A stretch of 45,699 bases of DNA from Candidatus Zipacnadia bacterium (GCA_029820915.1 JALGUI010000001.1:1-45699); one strand, 5' to 3'; numbered from the stretch's first letter, positions 14,967 through 23,643 are shown. The notes: generated from the sequence alone by a model not told the origin. A program made the numbers and translations.

Positions 14967-15752
14967 CTACGGTGCGGTCAGTGTCCGGCAGCCGTCGGCG
15001 GTGACGGCGACCGTGTGCTCGAAGTGCGCCGACCGGCTCCCGTCGCGCGTGCGCACCTTCCAGCCGTCGGCGTCCTGCACCACGTCAAAGGCCCCGGCGT
15101 TCACCATCGGCTCGATGGCCACCGTCAGCCCCGGCACCAGCTCCACCCCGTAGACGCCGCCGCTGCCGTCCACGAAGTTCGGCACCTGCGGCGGCTCGTG
15201 TAGCGCCGCGCCGATCCCGTGCCCCACCAGCGCCCGCACCACGCTGAACCCCGCCGCCTCGACGTGGCCCTGCACCGCCTGGGCGATGTCGCGGATCGTG
15301 TTCCCGGGCCGCACCTGCACCAGCGCCGCGTCCAGTGCCGCGCGCGTCACGTCGATCAGCCGGCGCGACTCGTCGTCTATCTCCCCCACGCCCACCGTGA
15401 ACGCCCCGTCGGCGTGATAGCCCTCCCACTCGACGCCCAGGTCCACGGCCAGGATGTCACCGTCGTGCAGCAACTCCATCTCGGACGGGATCCCGTGCAC
15501 CACCACGTCGTTGACGCTGGCGCAGATCGTCGCCGGATAGCCCCGATAGCCCTTGAACGATGGCTCGGCTCCCGCCTCGCGGATTGCCGCCTCGGCGATG
15601 CGGTCCAGGTCGGCGGTCGTCACGCCCGCCTCGATCGCCTCGCGCAGCCGCGCCACGGTGCGGGCATGGATCTTCCCCGCGTGGCGCATCGTCTCCAACT
15701 CCGCCTGGCTCTTCGGCCTGATGGCCCTGCCCCGAATGTGTGGCCCGCTCAT
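14967..15752 (-). CDS. map: Methionine aminopeptidase, type I
   Basis: MetAP removes the N-terminal Met from nascent proteins. The 261-residue enzyme shows all five metal ligands: Asp in DGDILAVDLGV, Asp in GYHADGAFTVG, His in GHGIGAALHEPP, Glu in VAIEPMVNAG and Glu in HFEHTVAVT. The substrate-site His is in NDVVVHGIPSE. There is no N-terminal zinc finger. It starts three bases after the adk stop and ends 35 bases before infA, the usual adk-map-infA order, so adk and map are translationally linked. Confidence 0.98.
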   Translation of the reverse strand: MSGPHIRGRAIRPKSQAELETMRHAGKIHARTVARLREAIEAGVTTADLDRIAEAAIREAGAEPSFKGYRGYPATICASVNDVVVHGIPSEMELLHDGDILAVDLGVEWEGYHADGAFTVGVGEIDDESRRLIDVTRAALDAALVQVRPGNTIRDIAQAVQGHVEAAGFSVVRALVGHGIGAALHEPPQVPNFVDGSGGVYGVELVPGLTVAIEPMVNAGAFDVVQDADGWKVRTRDGSRSAHFEHTVAVTADGCRTLTAP

Positions 15753-15755
15753 CTG

Positions 15756-16427
15756 TCAGCTCCGGTCCCGGACCGCCGGCAGCAGGCGCTCGGCAATCTC
15801 ATCGGGACTGCCCTCCCCCGGCACGTCCACCAGGACTCCCCGCTTGCTGTAGTAGTCGATCAGCGGCTCCGTCTGCTCGCGATAGACCGCCAGCCGCTCA
15901 CGGATCGCCTCCGGCCGATCGTCGCTGCGCTGGTACAGCTCTCCCTCGCAGTCCGGGTCGGGGCACGGGCCGCCGTCGGTCACGCCCTCGTCGTCTATGT
16001 GAAAGATCCCATCGCAGTCGCGGCACAAGCGCCGACCCGACAGCCGCCGCACGATCTCGTCCTCTTCGACCGCCAGGTTCACCACCAGCAGCGGCTCGCG
16101 GCCCAACTCGTCCATGGCCCGGCCAAGCGCCTCGGCCTGGGGCACCGTCCGCGGGAAGCCGTCGAGCACGAAGCCCCTAGCGCAGTCGTCCTGGGCGAGC
16201 CGCTCGCCCGCGATCGCGATGACCAGGTCATCGGGCACCAGCTCGCCGCGGTCCATGTAGCCCTTGGCCTTCGCGCCCAGCTCGGTGCCCTCGGCGACGG
16301 CCCCCCGCAGGATGTCGCCGGTCGAGATGTGCGGGACTGCAAGCTGATCGCTCAGCATCTTCGCCTGCGTGCCCTTGCCCGCGCCGGGCGCGCCCAGCAG
16401 CACCACGTTGTACTCTCGGTCCGACAT
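15756..16427 (-). CDS. adk: Adenylate kinase (zinc-type LID)
   Basis: Adk interconverts ATP+AMP and 2 ADP. The 223-residue protein has the P-loop LLGAPGAGKGTQA at about residues 10-22, ISTGDILRGAV (AMP binding), GFVLDGFPRTVPQAEAL and a long-form LID. The LID holds Cys-x2-Cys (RRLCRDCDG) and a second CPDPDC pair, so it binds zinc like Gram-positive Adk. RSDDRPEAIRERLAVY follows. It lies 10 bases after secY. Confidence 0.98.
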   Translation of the reverse strand: MSDREYNVVLLGAPGAGKGTQAKMLSDQLAVPHISTGDILRGAVAEGTELGAKAKGYMDRGELVPDDLVIAIAGERLAQDDCARGFVLDGFPRTVPQAEALGRAMDELGREPLLVVNLAVEEDEIVRRLSGRRLCRDCDGIFHIDDEGVTDGGPCPDPDCEGELYQRSDDRPEAIRERLAVYREQTEPLIDYYSKRGVLVDVPGEGSPDEIAERLLPAVRDRS

Positions 16428-16437
16428 CGTCTCTCTC

Positions 16438-17772
16438 CTACTTCAGGAAGCCGCTGTAGTGGCGCATGAGAAGCTGCGCTTCAATCTGCTGCATGGTGTC
16501 CAGCGCCACGCCGACCACGATCAGCAGCGACGTGCCTCCCACCAGGGTGAAGGTGGTGACCCCCGTGATGTCCCCGACGTAGTACTGCATCACCGCGATG
16601 ACGCCCAGGAACAGCGCGCCCGCCAGCGTGATCCGGTACAGGATCCGGTCGAGGTAGTCGCGCGTGCTCGCGCCGGGCCGGATGCCCGGGATGGCGCCAC
16701 CGTTCTTCTGCAGATTCTCGGAAATCTGCTCCGGGTTGAAGGTCACCGCCGTGTAGAAGTACGTGAACAGAATCACCAGCAGGAAGTACAGGAACGAAGC
16801 GAAGTGGTTCAGGCCGGGCGTCGTGAACTGCACCAGCGAGAACATCGCCCGACTTACGGCCTCATCGCTCACATGGAAGATGCCCGCCATCTTGGCGACG
16901 GTCGTCTGCCCCGACAGCGCCTGCGCGATCTGCCCCGGGAACAGCGACACCGAGATCGCGAAGATGATCGGCATCACGCCGGCCTGGTTCACGCGCACCG
17001 GCAGGTAGCTGGTCTGCCCGCCGTAGACCCGGTGCCCACGCACACGCCGCGCGTACTGCACCGGGATCTTGCGCTGCGCCTGCTGGAACTTCACGATCAG
17101 GTAGACCGTGGCGTACATGATGACCCCGAGGAACGCAATGTTGGCCACCGTGACCTCGCCGCCGCGCCAGAGTTGAATGGTCTGCGCCACGTCCTGCGGC
17201 ATGCGCGTCATGATTCCGGCGAAAATGATGATCGACACGCCCTGCCCAATGGCGTGCTCGGTGATCATGTCCGCGATCCACATCAGGAACGCGGTGCCGC
17301 CGACCATCATCAGGACGACGTAGAGCATCAGCGGCAGGTCGCCGATGAAGGCGTTCCCTTGCCGCAGGAAGGCGATCATGCCGAAGCCCTGCAGCAGCGC
17401 CACCGCCATGGTCAGGTACTTCGTCCACGCGTTGATCTTGCGCCGGCCGTACTCGCCCTCCTTCTGCAGCTCCTCCAGGGCCGGGATGGCCATGGTCAGA
17501 AGCTGCAGGATGATCGAGGCGCTGATGTAGGGCATGATGCCCAGCGCCAGCACGGAGAAGCGCTTGAGCGACCCGCCGGCGAAGGCGTCCAGCATCTGGC
17601 CCAGCCCGCCCGCAGCTTGAAAGATGCGCTCGAGCTGCGCCTTGTCGATGCCCGGCAGCGGTATGTGCGCGCACGCGACGTACACGCCGAACATCAAGAA
17701 CAGGAAGACAATGCGCTTCCGGATGTCCGGCACGCGAATCGCCTGGCCGAGCGCGGCGAGCCGCTCCCTCAT
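16438..17772 (-). CDS. secY: Protein translocase subunit SecY
   Basis: SecY is the channel of the Sec translocon. The 444-residue protein has about ten membrane helices. Recognisable segments are RFSVLALGIMPYISASIILQ (helix 2 region), GRRKINAWTKYLTMAVALLQ, RRVRGHRVYGGQTSYLPVRV (the cytosolic loop that contacts the ribosome and SecA) and PEQISENLQKNGGAIPGIRP. The start overlaps the rplO stop by ATGA, so secY translation is coupled to that of L15, as in many spc operons. Confidence 0.98.
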   Translation of the reverse strand: MRERLAALGQAIRVPDIRKRIVFLFLMFGVYVACAHIPLPGIDKAQLERIFQAAGGLGQMLDAFAGGSLKRFSVLALGIMPYISASIILQLLTMAIPALEELQKEGEYGRRKINAWTKYLTMAVALLQGFGMIAFLRQGNAFIGDLPLMLYVVLMMVGGTAFLMWIADMITEHAIGQGVSIIIFAGIMTRMPQDVAQTIQLWRGGEVTVANIAFLGVIMYATVYLIVKFQQAQRKIPVQYARRVRGHRVYGGQTSYLPVRVNQAGVMPIIFAISVSLFPGQIAQALSGQTTVAKMAGIFHVSDEAVSRAMFSLVQFTTPGLNHFASFLYFLLVILFTYFYTAVTFNPEQISENLQKNGGAIPGIRPGASTRDYLDRILYRITLAGALFLGVIAVMQYYVGDITGVTTFTLVGGTSLLIVVGVALDTMQQIEAQLLMRHYSGFLK

Positions 17773-18233
17773 TCGCCGATCACCTCGACCGTGCCGCCGC
17801 TGTTCTCGATCTTCTCGCGCGCCGACGCGCTGAACGCGTGGGCGCTGACCCTCAGCGGCTTGTCGATCTCGCCGTCGCCCAGGACCTTGAGCCCGTCCAG
17901 CAGCTTGCCGATCACGCGCTCCTCAAGCAGGCGCTCGGGCGTGATCTCGTCGTCGGCGTCGTAGCGCTCGGCCAGCGTGCCGACGTTGACCACGGCGAAC
18001 TCGGTGCCGAAGAACCCACGGTTGTGCGCCGCGCTGCCCTTACCACGAAGCTGCGGGACGCGTCGGTACAGCGGCGTCTGGCCGCCCTCGAACCCCGGCG
18101 GCACCTTGGAGCGGTGCTTCTGGCCCTTCTCGCCCCGGCCGGCCGTCTTGCCCTGGCCGGCGGCAATGCCCCGCCCCACGCGCTTGCGCGACTTCTTGCC
18201 TCTCGGATTCGGCCGCAGATCGGTCAGGTCCAT
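17769..18233 (-). CDS. rplO: 50S ribosomal protein L15
   Basis: The 154-residue protein starts MDLTDLRPNPRGKKSRKRVG and continues GRGIAAGQGKTAGRGEKGQK, the glycine-rich extended N-terminus that threads into 23S rRNA. It then has FEGGQTPLYRRVPQLRG and ends SGGTVEVIGE. The length is near 145-150, as expected. It is 11 bases after rpmD and overlaps secY by four bases. Confidence 0.98.
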   Translation of the reverse strand: MDLTDLRPNPRGKKSRKRVGRGIAAGQGKTAGRGEKGQKHRSKVPPGFEGGQTPLYRRVPQLRGKGSAAHNRGFFGTEFAVVNVGTLAERYDADDEITPERLLEERVIGKLLDGLKVLGDGEIDKPLRVSAHAFSASAREKIENSGGTVEVIGE

Positions 18234-18244
18234 CGCCTGTGCTC

Positions 18245-18439
18245 CTACTTCTGCCCCTCGACGGGCTCGTGCTCGATGAGGTGGGAGACCGCGCGGATCA
18301 TCCCGCGCGTCGTCTCGGTGTCCGGCAGCACATTGCTCGTGCCGATGCCGCGCAGGCCCAGCGCACGCAGTGTGCCGCGGTGCTTGGGCTTGCTACCGAT
18401 GCTGCTACGTCGCTGAACCACCTTGATCATGTCGGCCAT
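18245..18439 (-). CDS. rpmD: 50S ribosomal protein L30
   Basis: The 64-residue protein contains IKVVQRRSSIGSKPKHRGTL and RALGLRGIGTSNVLPDTETT, the standard L30 signature. Its GAGAGG ribosome-binding site spans the stop codon region of rplR. The gap to rplR is only 12 bases. In most bacteria rpsE (S5) lies exactly here, so this junction marks its absence. Confidence 0.97.
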   Translation of the reverse strand: MADMIKVVQRRSSIGSKPKHRGTLRALGLRGIGTSNVLPDTETTRGMIRAVSHLIEHEPVEGQK

Positions 18440-18451
18440 GCGGATCGCCTC

Positions 18452-18823
18452 TCAGAACTCCAGCCCGGCCTCGCGCGCCGCGTCGGCAAGCGCCTTGACC
18501 CGCCCGTGATACTTGCGGCCGCCACAGTCGAAGCACACGCTCTCAATGTCCTCGGCCAGTGCGCGCTGGGCCACAACCCGGCCCACGACCGCCGCGGCCG
18601 CGGCGTTCGCCGTGGACCCGTCACACTCGTCGGCGATCTCCTGCTCGACGGTGGCCGCCGCGACCAGGGTCTGCTCGTCCCAGTCGTTGATCACCTGGGC
18701 ACAGACGTGCCTCAGGCTACAGTACACGGCCAGGCGCGGCCGCTCGGGCGTGCCCACCAACCTGCGCCGCGACCGCATGTGCCGCTTATGCCGTTGTCTC
18801 TTGCGATCGACTTCTGCCTTCAC
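18452..18823 (-). CDS. rplR: 50S ribosomal protein L18
   Basis: L18 binds 5S rRNA. The 123-residue protein has KRHMRSRRRLVGTPERPRLA, VYCSLRHVCAQVINDWDEQT, ANAAAAAVVGRVVAQRALAE and VCFDCGGRKYHGRVKALADA, ending AREAGLEF; this is a full-length L18. It is followed directly by rpmD rather than by rpsE. Confidence 0.97.
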   Translation of the reverse strand: MKAEVDRKRQRHKRHMRSRRRLVGTPERPRLAVYCSLRHVCAQVINDWDEQTLVAAATVEQEIADECDGSTANAAAAAVVGRVVAQRALAEDIESVCFDCGGRKYHGRVKALADAAREAGLEF

Positions 18824-18870
18824 TCATGACACCTCGAATGTCGCCGTCGCGGGTGCGCGAAGCGGCTCGA

Positions 18871-19425
18871 CTACATGTCCGCGCCGACCTTGGCGGCCTT
18901 GCCCGCCTTGCGGCGGATGTGCTCGCCCTCGTAGCGCACGCCCTTGCCCTTGTACGGCTCGGCCGGACGAGACCTCCGGATCTCGGCCGCAAGCTGGCCG
19001 ACCTTCTGCTTGTCGGCGCCGCGCACGATGACCCGCGTATTCTCCTCGACCGCTACCTCAATGCCCTCCGGCGGATCGAAGACCACCAGGTGCGAGTACC
19101 CCAGCCGCATGACAAGCCGGCGGTCCTGCGTCTCCGCGCGGTAGCCGACGCCGTGGATCTCCAGCCGCTTCTCGAACCCCTCGGTGACGCCGTGGACCAT
19201 GTTGGCCAGAAGCGACCTGGTCAGCCCGTGCAGCGACCGGTGCCGGCGCGAGTCGCTGGGCCGGAGCACGGTGATGACGTTGTCCTCGATCTCGATCTGC
19301 ATCAGTCGGCTGAGCTCTTGCGTGAGCTCGCCGTTAGGGCCGTTCACGGTCACGACGTTGTTGGCCGTCACGTCAACCGTGACGCCGCCGGGTATCTCGA
19401 TGGGCATGTTGCCTATCCTGGACAT
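18871..19425 (-). CDS. rplF: 50S ribosomal protein L6
   Basis: The 184-residue protein starts MSRIGNMPIEIPGGVTVDVT and has the two L6 repeats, with GLTRSLLANMVHGVTEGFEK, LEIHGVGYRAE, RLVMRLGYSHLVVFDPPEGI and the C-terminal PAEPYKGKGVRYEGEHIRRK motif near the factor-binding site. The ATG at 19425 is the family start; the open frame extends upstream into rpsH. It lies 26 bases after rpsH and 47 bases before rplR. Confidence 0.98.
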   Translation of the reverse strand: MSRIGNMPIEIPGGVTVDVTANNVVTVNGPNGELTQELSRLMQIEIEDNVITVLRPSDSRRHRSLHGLTRSLLANMVHGVTEGFEKRLEIHGVGYRAETQDRRLVMRLGYSHLVVFDPPEGIEVAVEENTRVIVRGADKQKVGQLAAEIRRSRPAEPYKGKGVRYEGEHIRRKAGKAAKVGADM

Positions 19426-19451
19426 ATCGCTATCTCCCTGTCTGGCCGGGG

Positions 19452-19847
19452 CTACCACACCTGGCCGATGACCTCGCCGCCGATGCCACGCTTGCGCGCA
19501 TCGCGGTCGGTCATCACGCCTTCGCTGGTGCTGATGATGGCCACGCCCAACCCGCCCAGCACGCGCGGCAGGCCATCCCTGCCCGCGTAGACCCGGCGGC
19601 CGGGCTTGCTGATCCGCTTCAGCCCCTGGATCACCGGCTCCCGATGCGCATCGTAGCACAGCCTGATGCGCACCGTCCGGCCCCGGTTAATGAGCTGGTA
19701 GCCGCGGATGTAGCCCTCGCGATGCAGGATCTTGGCGATCTCCAGATGTATCCTCGAGACCGGCACATCCACGTCGAGATGTCGCGCCAGCGCCGCGTTC
19801 CGAACACGCGTCAACATGTCTGCGATCGGATCGGTCAAGACAGCCAT
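19452..19847 (-). CDS. rpsH: 30S ribosomal protein S8
   Basis: The 131-residue protein begins MAVLTDPIADMLTRVRNAAL and includes VPVSRIHLEIAKILHREGYI, IQGLKRISKPGRRVYAGRDG, LPRVLGGLGVAIISTSEGVM and RDARKRGIGGEVIGQVW, the complete S8 pattern. GGGAGGAAAG precedes the ATG. S8 is the classical translational repressor of the spc operon in E. coli; no obvious mimic of its rRNA site was recognised here. The 102-base gap to rpsN is larger than its neighbours. Confidence 0.98.
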   Translation of the reverse strand: MAVLTDPIADMLTRVRNAALARHLDVDVPVSRIHLEIAKILHREGYIRGYQLINRGRTVRIRLCYDAHREPVIQGLKRISKPGRRVYAGRDGLPRVLGGLGVAIISTSEGVMTDRDARKRGIGGEVIGQVW

Positions 19848-19949
19848 TGCTTTCCTCCCGAGGCCGCCACGGCTGCGGCCGCCGTGCACCTGGACACCTG
19901 ACTTGCGGGCCCGCCGTTCACCGGGCCTCGACGCCCGGCCATCCCCCGA

Positions 19950-20135
19950 CTACCAGCTCGACTTGCGCACCCCGGGGATGTTCCCGTGCAGCGCGTTTTC
20001 CCTGAAGCAGATGCGGCAGATGCCGAACTTGCGCATGTACGCCCGGCGCCTGCCGCACAACGCACACCGGTTGTAGTCTCGGCTCTTGAACTTGTGAGTG
20101 CGCTGCGCGTCGTTGATCCACGACTTCTTCGCCAT
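19950..20135 (-). CDS. rpsN: 30S ribosomal protein S14, type Z
   Basis: The 61-residue protein MAKKSWINDAQRTHKFKSRD continues YNRCALCGRRRAYMRKFGIC and RICFRENALHGNIPGVRKSS. Two Cys-x2-Cys pairs bind zinc. This short form is found in Gram-positive and thermophilic lineages, unlike the ~100-residue zinc-free form of proteobacteria. It lies 22 bases after rplE. Confidence 0.98.
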   Translation of the reverse strand: MAKKSWINDAQRTHKFKSRDYNRCALCGRRRAYMRKFGICRICFRENALHGNIPGVRKSSW

Positions 20136-20157
20136 CTGAAGGCCTCCCAGTGTCCGC

Positions 20158-20724
20158 CTAGCTGCGCGTCAGCGGCAGCCCCAGCGCCACCAGCAGTTCG
20201 CGGGCCTCTTCGTCCGTCTCGGCGGTCGTCACGATCGCGATGTCGAGACCCTTCGACGTCTCCACGTCGTCGTAGCTCAGCTCCGGAAAGATCAGCTCGT
20301 CCGCGATGCCCAGACTGTAGTTGCCGCGCCCGTCGAAGGCATCGGCCGACAGGCCCCGGAAGTCGCGAATGCGCGGCAGCGCCACGTTGAACAGGCGGTC
20401 GATGAATTCCCACATCCGCGCCCCGCGCAGCGTCACCCGCAGCCCCATCGGCTGCCCCTCGCGGATGTTGAAGTTCGCGATCGCGCGCTTGGCCCGCGTC
20501 ACCACGGGGGCCTGCCCGGCGATGAGCGCCAGCTCCTCGCGCGCCGCGTCCAGCGCATCGATGTTCGTCGCGGCGTCGCGCACCGTCATGTTCAGCGAGA
20601 CCTTGCGCAGGCGCGGCACCTGCCACACGTTCGTGTAGCCGAAGCGTTCGGTCAGCGCCGGCGCAATCTCCTCGTCAAACCGCGCCCGCAGCCGCGGAGT
20701 GGTTGTCTGTGTTGCCTCTGCCAT
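20158..20724 (-). CDS. rplE: 50S ribosomal protein L5
   Basis: L5 binds 5S rRNA and contacts P-site tRNA. The 188-residue product has FGYTNVWQVPRLRKVSLNMT, GQAPVVTRAKRAIANFNIRE, GLRVTLRGARMWEFIDRLFN and IADELIFPELSYDDVETSKG, then LDIAIVTTAETDEEARELLV. The start is an ATGATG pair; the second ATG is used because it is better spaced from GGGAG, but the first (20727) is possible. Confidence 0.98.
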   Translation of the reverse strand: MAEATQTTTPRLRARFDEEIAPALTERFGYTNVWQVPRLRKVSLNMTVRDAATNIDALDAAREELALIAGQAPVVTRAKRAIANFNIREGQPMGLRVTLRGARMWEFIDRLFNVALPRIRDFRGLSADAFDGRGNYSLGIADELIFPELSYDDVETSKGLDIAIVTTAETDEEARELLVALGLPLTRS

Positions 20725-20769
20725 CATGCTCCCACCGATCCTGGCGGCCCCGCCGCCCGCCGGGTCCGC

Positions 20770-21129
20770 CTACTCGTCGATGTCCTCGCCGCACTTCCTG
20801 CACACGCGCACCTTCGTGCCGTCCTCGCGCACCCGCTTGCCCACCCGCGTGCGCTTGTCGCAGTCCGGGCAGACCAGCATCACGTTCGACGCATCGAACG
20901 GCGCCGGCGTGTCTACGATGCCGCCCTGGCGCATCTGCTGCGTCTGGCGCACCGCCTTCTTCACCACATTGATCCCGTCCACCGTCACGCGACCGCGGTA
21001 GGGGTCCACGGCAATGACCTTGCCGCGCCGCACGCGATCCGGCGTGGACCGGTCCTTGCCGGCGATCACCTCGACCGTGTCGCCGACCTTGATGCGCATC
21101 TTCGTCTTGGTTCCCGTCTCGCGACCCAT
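20770..21129 (-). CDS. rplX: 50S ribosomal protein L24
   Basis: The KOW-type core KMRIKVGDTVEVIAGKDRST, then GKVIAVDPYRGRVTVDGINV, is followed by a C-terminal zinc ribbon: LVCPDCDKRTRVGKRV and VRVCRKCGEDIDE, two Cys-x2-Cys pairs. The total is 119 residues when started at MGRETGTKTK, which has GGGAG nine bases upstream; a start at MRIKVGD (21099) would give the minimal form. It lies 22 bases after rplN and 45 before rplE. Confidence 0.97.
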   Translation of the reverse strand: MGRETGTKTKMRIKVGDTVEVIAGKDRSTPDRVRRGKVIAVDPYRGRVTVDGINVVKKAVRQTQQMRQGGIVDTPAPFDASNVMLVCPDCDKRTRVGKRVREDGTKVRVCRKCGEDIDE

Positions 21130-21151
21130 CTCACACAGCTCCCGGTACGCC

Positions 21152-21520
21152 TCAGATGACCTCGGGGGCCAGGGATACGATTCGCATGTACTGCTTGTCG
21201 CGCAGTTCGCGGGCCACCGGCCCGAACACCCGCGTGCACTGTGGGTTCTTGTTCTCGTCCACGATAACCGCCGCATTCTCGTCGAAGCTGATGACCGTGC
21301 CGTCCGCCCGCTGCACCCGATCGCGGCAGCGCACTACCACCGCGCGCACCACCTCACCCTTCGGGATCGGGCTCTGCGGCGTCACCGCCCTCGTCGAGCA
21401 GATGATCTCGTCGCCCAGAGACGCGTACCGCGACCTGCTCCTGCCCATCACCCGGATGCAGAACACCGCTCGAACTCCGGAGTTGTCGGCCACCCTCAGC
21501 CGGGTCGTGGTCTGAATCAT
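21152..21520 (-). CDS. rplN: 50S ribosomal protein L14
   Basis: The 122-residue protein starts MIQTTTRLRVADNSGVRAVF and has GRSRSRYASLGDEIICSTRA, PKGEVVRAVVVRCRDRVQRA and CTRVFGPVARELRDKQYMRI ending SLAPEVI, all standard. L14 normally follows rpsQ directly; here a complete EF-G-like gene precedes it with a 53-base gap. Confidence 0.98.
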   Translation of the reverse strand: MIQTTTRLRVADNSGVRAVFCIRVMGRSRSRYASLGDEIICSTRAVTPQSPIPKGEVVRAVVVRCRDRVQRADGTVISFDENAAVIVDENKNPQCTRVFGPVARELRDKQYMRIVSLAPEVI

Positions 21521-21573
21521 GGTGCTTCCCTCGCATCTGCCGCGGCTCGCGTGTACATCGCGTCCCGGCCGGC

Positions 21574-23643
21574 TTACTCGTCCGCGCTCTCCTCGCGCTG
21601 CTTCGCCTCAGCAACCACCTGGTCGGTCAGGTGCGTCGGCAGTTCCTCGTAGCGCGAGAACGACATCTCGTAGCTCGCGCGTCCCTGCGAGATCGAGCGC
21701 AGGTCGGCCGCGTAGCGCATCATCTCGCTCTGGGGCACCTGGGCCTTGATCACCTGCAGCGACCCCACCTGATCGGTCCCCAGGATCCGGCCCCGCTTGG
21801 AGTTCAGGTCGCTCATGATGTCGCCCATGATGTCCTCGGGCCCGGTCACCGTCACGTCCATGATCGGCTCGAGCAGCACCGGCTGCGCGTCGTCCATGGC
21901 ATTGCGCAACGCGATGGCCGCCGCCATCTGGAAGGCCATGTCCGACGAGTCCACCGAGTGCGAACTCCCGTCCTCCAGCGTCACCCGCACGTCCACCAGC
22001 GGGTAGCCGGCCAGGTAGCCGCGCTCCATCGCGGCGCGCAGGCCCTTCTCGACCGCCGGGATGTACTGCGTCGGGACCGAGCCGCCCCTGATCGCCTTCA
22101 CGAACTCGAACCCCGAGCCACGCTCCCCCGGTTCGAGCCGGATCCACACGTCGCCGAACTGGCCGCGGCCACCGGTCTGCTTCTTGTGCCGCCCCTGTGC
22201 GCGCACCGAGCGCCGCACCGTCTCGTGGTAGGCCACGCGCGGCTCGCTCATGCTCACGTCAACCTCGTGCTGGTGCCGCAGCTTGGCCACCGCCACGTCC
22301 AGGTGCATCGGACCGAGGCCGCTGACCAGTAGCTCGCCGGTCTCGAAGTTGCGCTCGTACTTCAGGCCCATGTCCTCAGCCGCCAGCCGCGCCAGGGCAT
22401 CGGAGAGCTTGTCGGCGTCCGCGCGCGATGCCGCCGTGACCGCCACCGCGTACATCGACTCCGGCGCCTCGGGCCGCGGGACCTGCAGCTTGCTGCCCTG
22501 CGTCCCCAGCGCGTCCCCGGTGCCCGTGTCCTCCAGGCGCACGGCCGAGCCCATGTCGCCCGCCACCAGCTCGCCCACGGTCTCCGTCTTCCCGGCCTGC
22601 GTGACCGCAAGCCCCGACAGGCGCTCCCGCTCGCCGCTGGTCGCGTTGTACACGTCACCATCCGCCTTCGCGCTGCCCGACAACACGCGCAGCAGGCTCA
22701 CGCGACCCACGTACGGGTCGGTCATCGTCTTGAAGACGATGATGGCGGGCTCGCCGGTCGGGTCCGCGGTCAATCCCACCTCGTCCTCGCCCCTCGTGGC
22801 CACGCGCGGGCCGGCGTCGGCGGGTGAGACCGCGGCGTCCACCAGGAAGTCGAGGAGCGGCCTGATGCCGATCTCGCCCGTGGCGCTGGTGCACAGTACC
22901 GGCACCAGCGTCCCGGCGGCGATGGCGGCCTTCAGCCCGCCCACCAGCTCCTCCTTGGTCAGCTCGCCCTCCTCGAGATACTTGATCGTCAGGTCGTCAT
23001 CGGCCGCGGCGACGGCGTCGATCAGCGACTCGCGCGCCTCGGCGACCGCGTCGGCCATCTCGGCCGGCACCCCCGCCTCCTCGCCCGCGCCCAGCCACGC
23101 CTTCTCCGACAGCAGGTCCACGACGCCCTCGAAGCTCGCGCCCTGCCCGATCGGGATCTGCACCGGCACGGCCTCGCACTCGGGCAGGCTCTCGTTCATG
23201 CTCGCCACGACCGTCTCGAAGTCGGCGCGCTCGTTGTCGAGCTTGTTCACCACGCCAATGACCCGCACGCCCATCTCGCGCGCGGCGTCATACATCTTGA
23301 TCGTGTGCACCTCGACTCCCGCCGCCGCATCCATCACCAGCAGCGCGTTCTCGACCGCCCACAGCCCGTAGAGCGCATCCACGTAGAACTCGGAGTACCC
23401 CGGACAATCGACCACATTGATCTTCGCGTTGCGATGCTCCGCGTGGCACAGGACCGGCGAGATGGAGATCCTCCGCTCCTGCTCCTGCTCCTCGAAGTCG
23501 GCCACGGCCGTGCCGTCGTCAACCGACCCGAGCTGCGCGATCGCCCCGGCGGCGTGCAGCATGGCCTCGTTCAGCGAGGTCTTGCCCACGCCCCGGTGTC
23601 CGACGAGGGCGACGTTACGCAGGTCCTGCGGTGCCCGACCCAA
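21574..23643 (-). CDS. Elongation factor G-like GTPase (FusA2/EF-G2 type)
   Basis: The 689-residue protein has the five-domain EF-G layout. The GTPase motifs are altered relative to the true EF-G in this window: G1 is GHRGVGKTS (residues 15-23) instead of AHIDAGKTT, and G3 is DCPGYSEF, with Tyr where EF-G has its catalytic His; G4 is NKLDN. Later domains are intact: GLGPMHLDVAVAKLRHQHEV, KKQTGGRGQFGDVWIRLEPG and MDVTVTGPEDIMGDIMSDLN. The Tyr variant is usual in the FusA2 group, whose role is poorly known. The start is a TTG with GGGAGGA seven to eight bases upstream. It sits between rpsQ (31-base gap) and rplN (53-base gap), inside the S10/spc junction, and must share their transcript. Confidence 0.93.
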   Translation of the reverse strand: MGRAPQDLRNVALVGHRGVGKTSLNEAMLHAAGAIAQLGSVDDGTAVADFEEQEQERRISISPVLCHAEHRNAKINVVDCPGYSEFYVDALYGLWAVENALLVMDAAAGVEVHTIKMYDAAREMGVRVIGVVNKLDNERADFETVVASMNESLPECEAVPVQIPIGQGASFEGVVDLLSEKAWLGAGEEAGVPAEMADAVAEARESLIDAVAAADDDLTIKYLEEGELTKEELVGGLKAAIAAGTLVPVLCTSATGEIGIRPLLDFLVDAAVSPADAGPRVATRGEDEVGLTADPTGEPAIIVFKTMTDPYVGRVSLLRVLSGSAKADGDVYNATSGERERLSGLAVTQAGKTETVGELVAGDMGSAVRLEDTGTGDALGTQGSKLQVPRPEAPESMYAVAVTAASRADADKLSDALARLAAEDMGLKYERNFETGELLVSGLGPMHLDVAVAKLRHQHEVDVSMSEPRVAYHETVRRSVRAQGRHKKQTGGRGQFGDVWIRLEPGERGSGFEFVKAIRGGSVPTQYIPAVEKGLRAAMERGYLAGYPLVDVRVTLEDGSSHSVDSSDMAFQMAAAIALRNAMDDAQPVLLEPIMDVTVTGPEDIMGDIMSDLNSKRGRILGTDQVGSLQVIKAQVPQSEMMRYAADLRSISQGRASYEMSFSRYEELPTHLTDQVVAEAKQREESADE

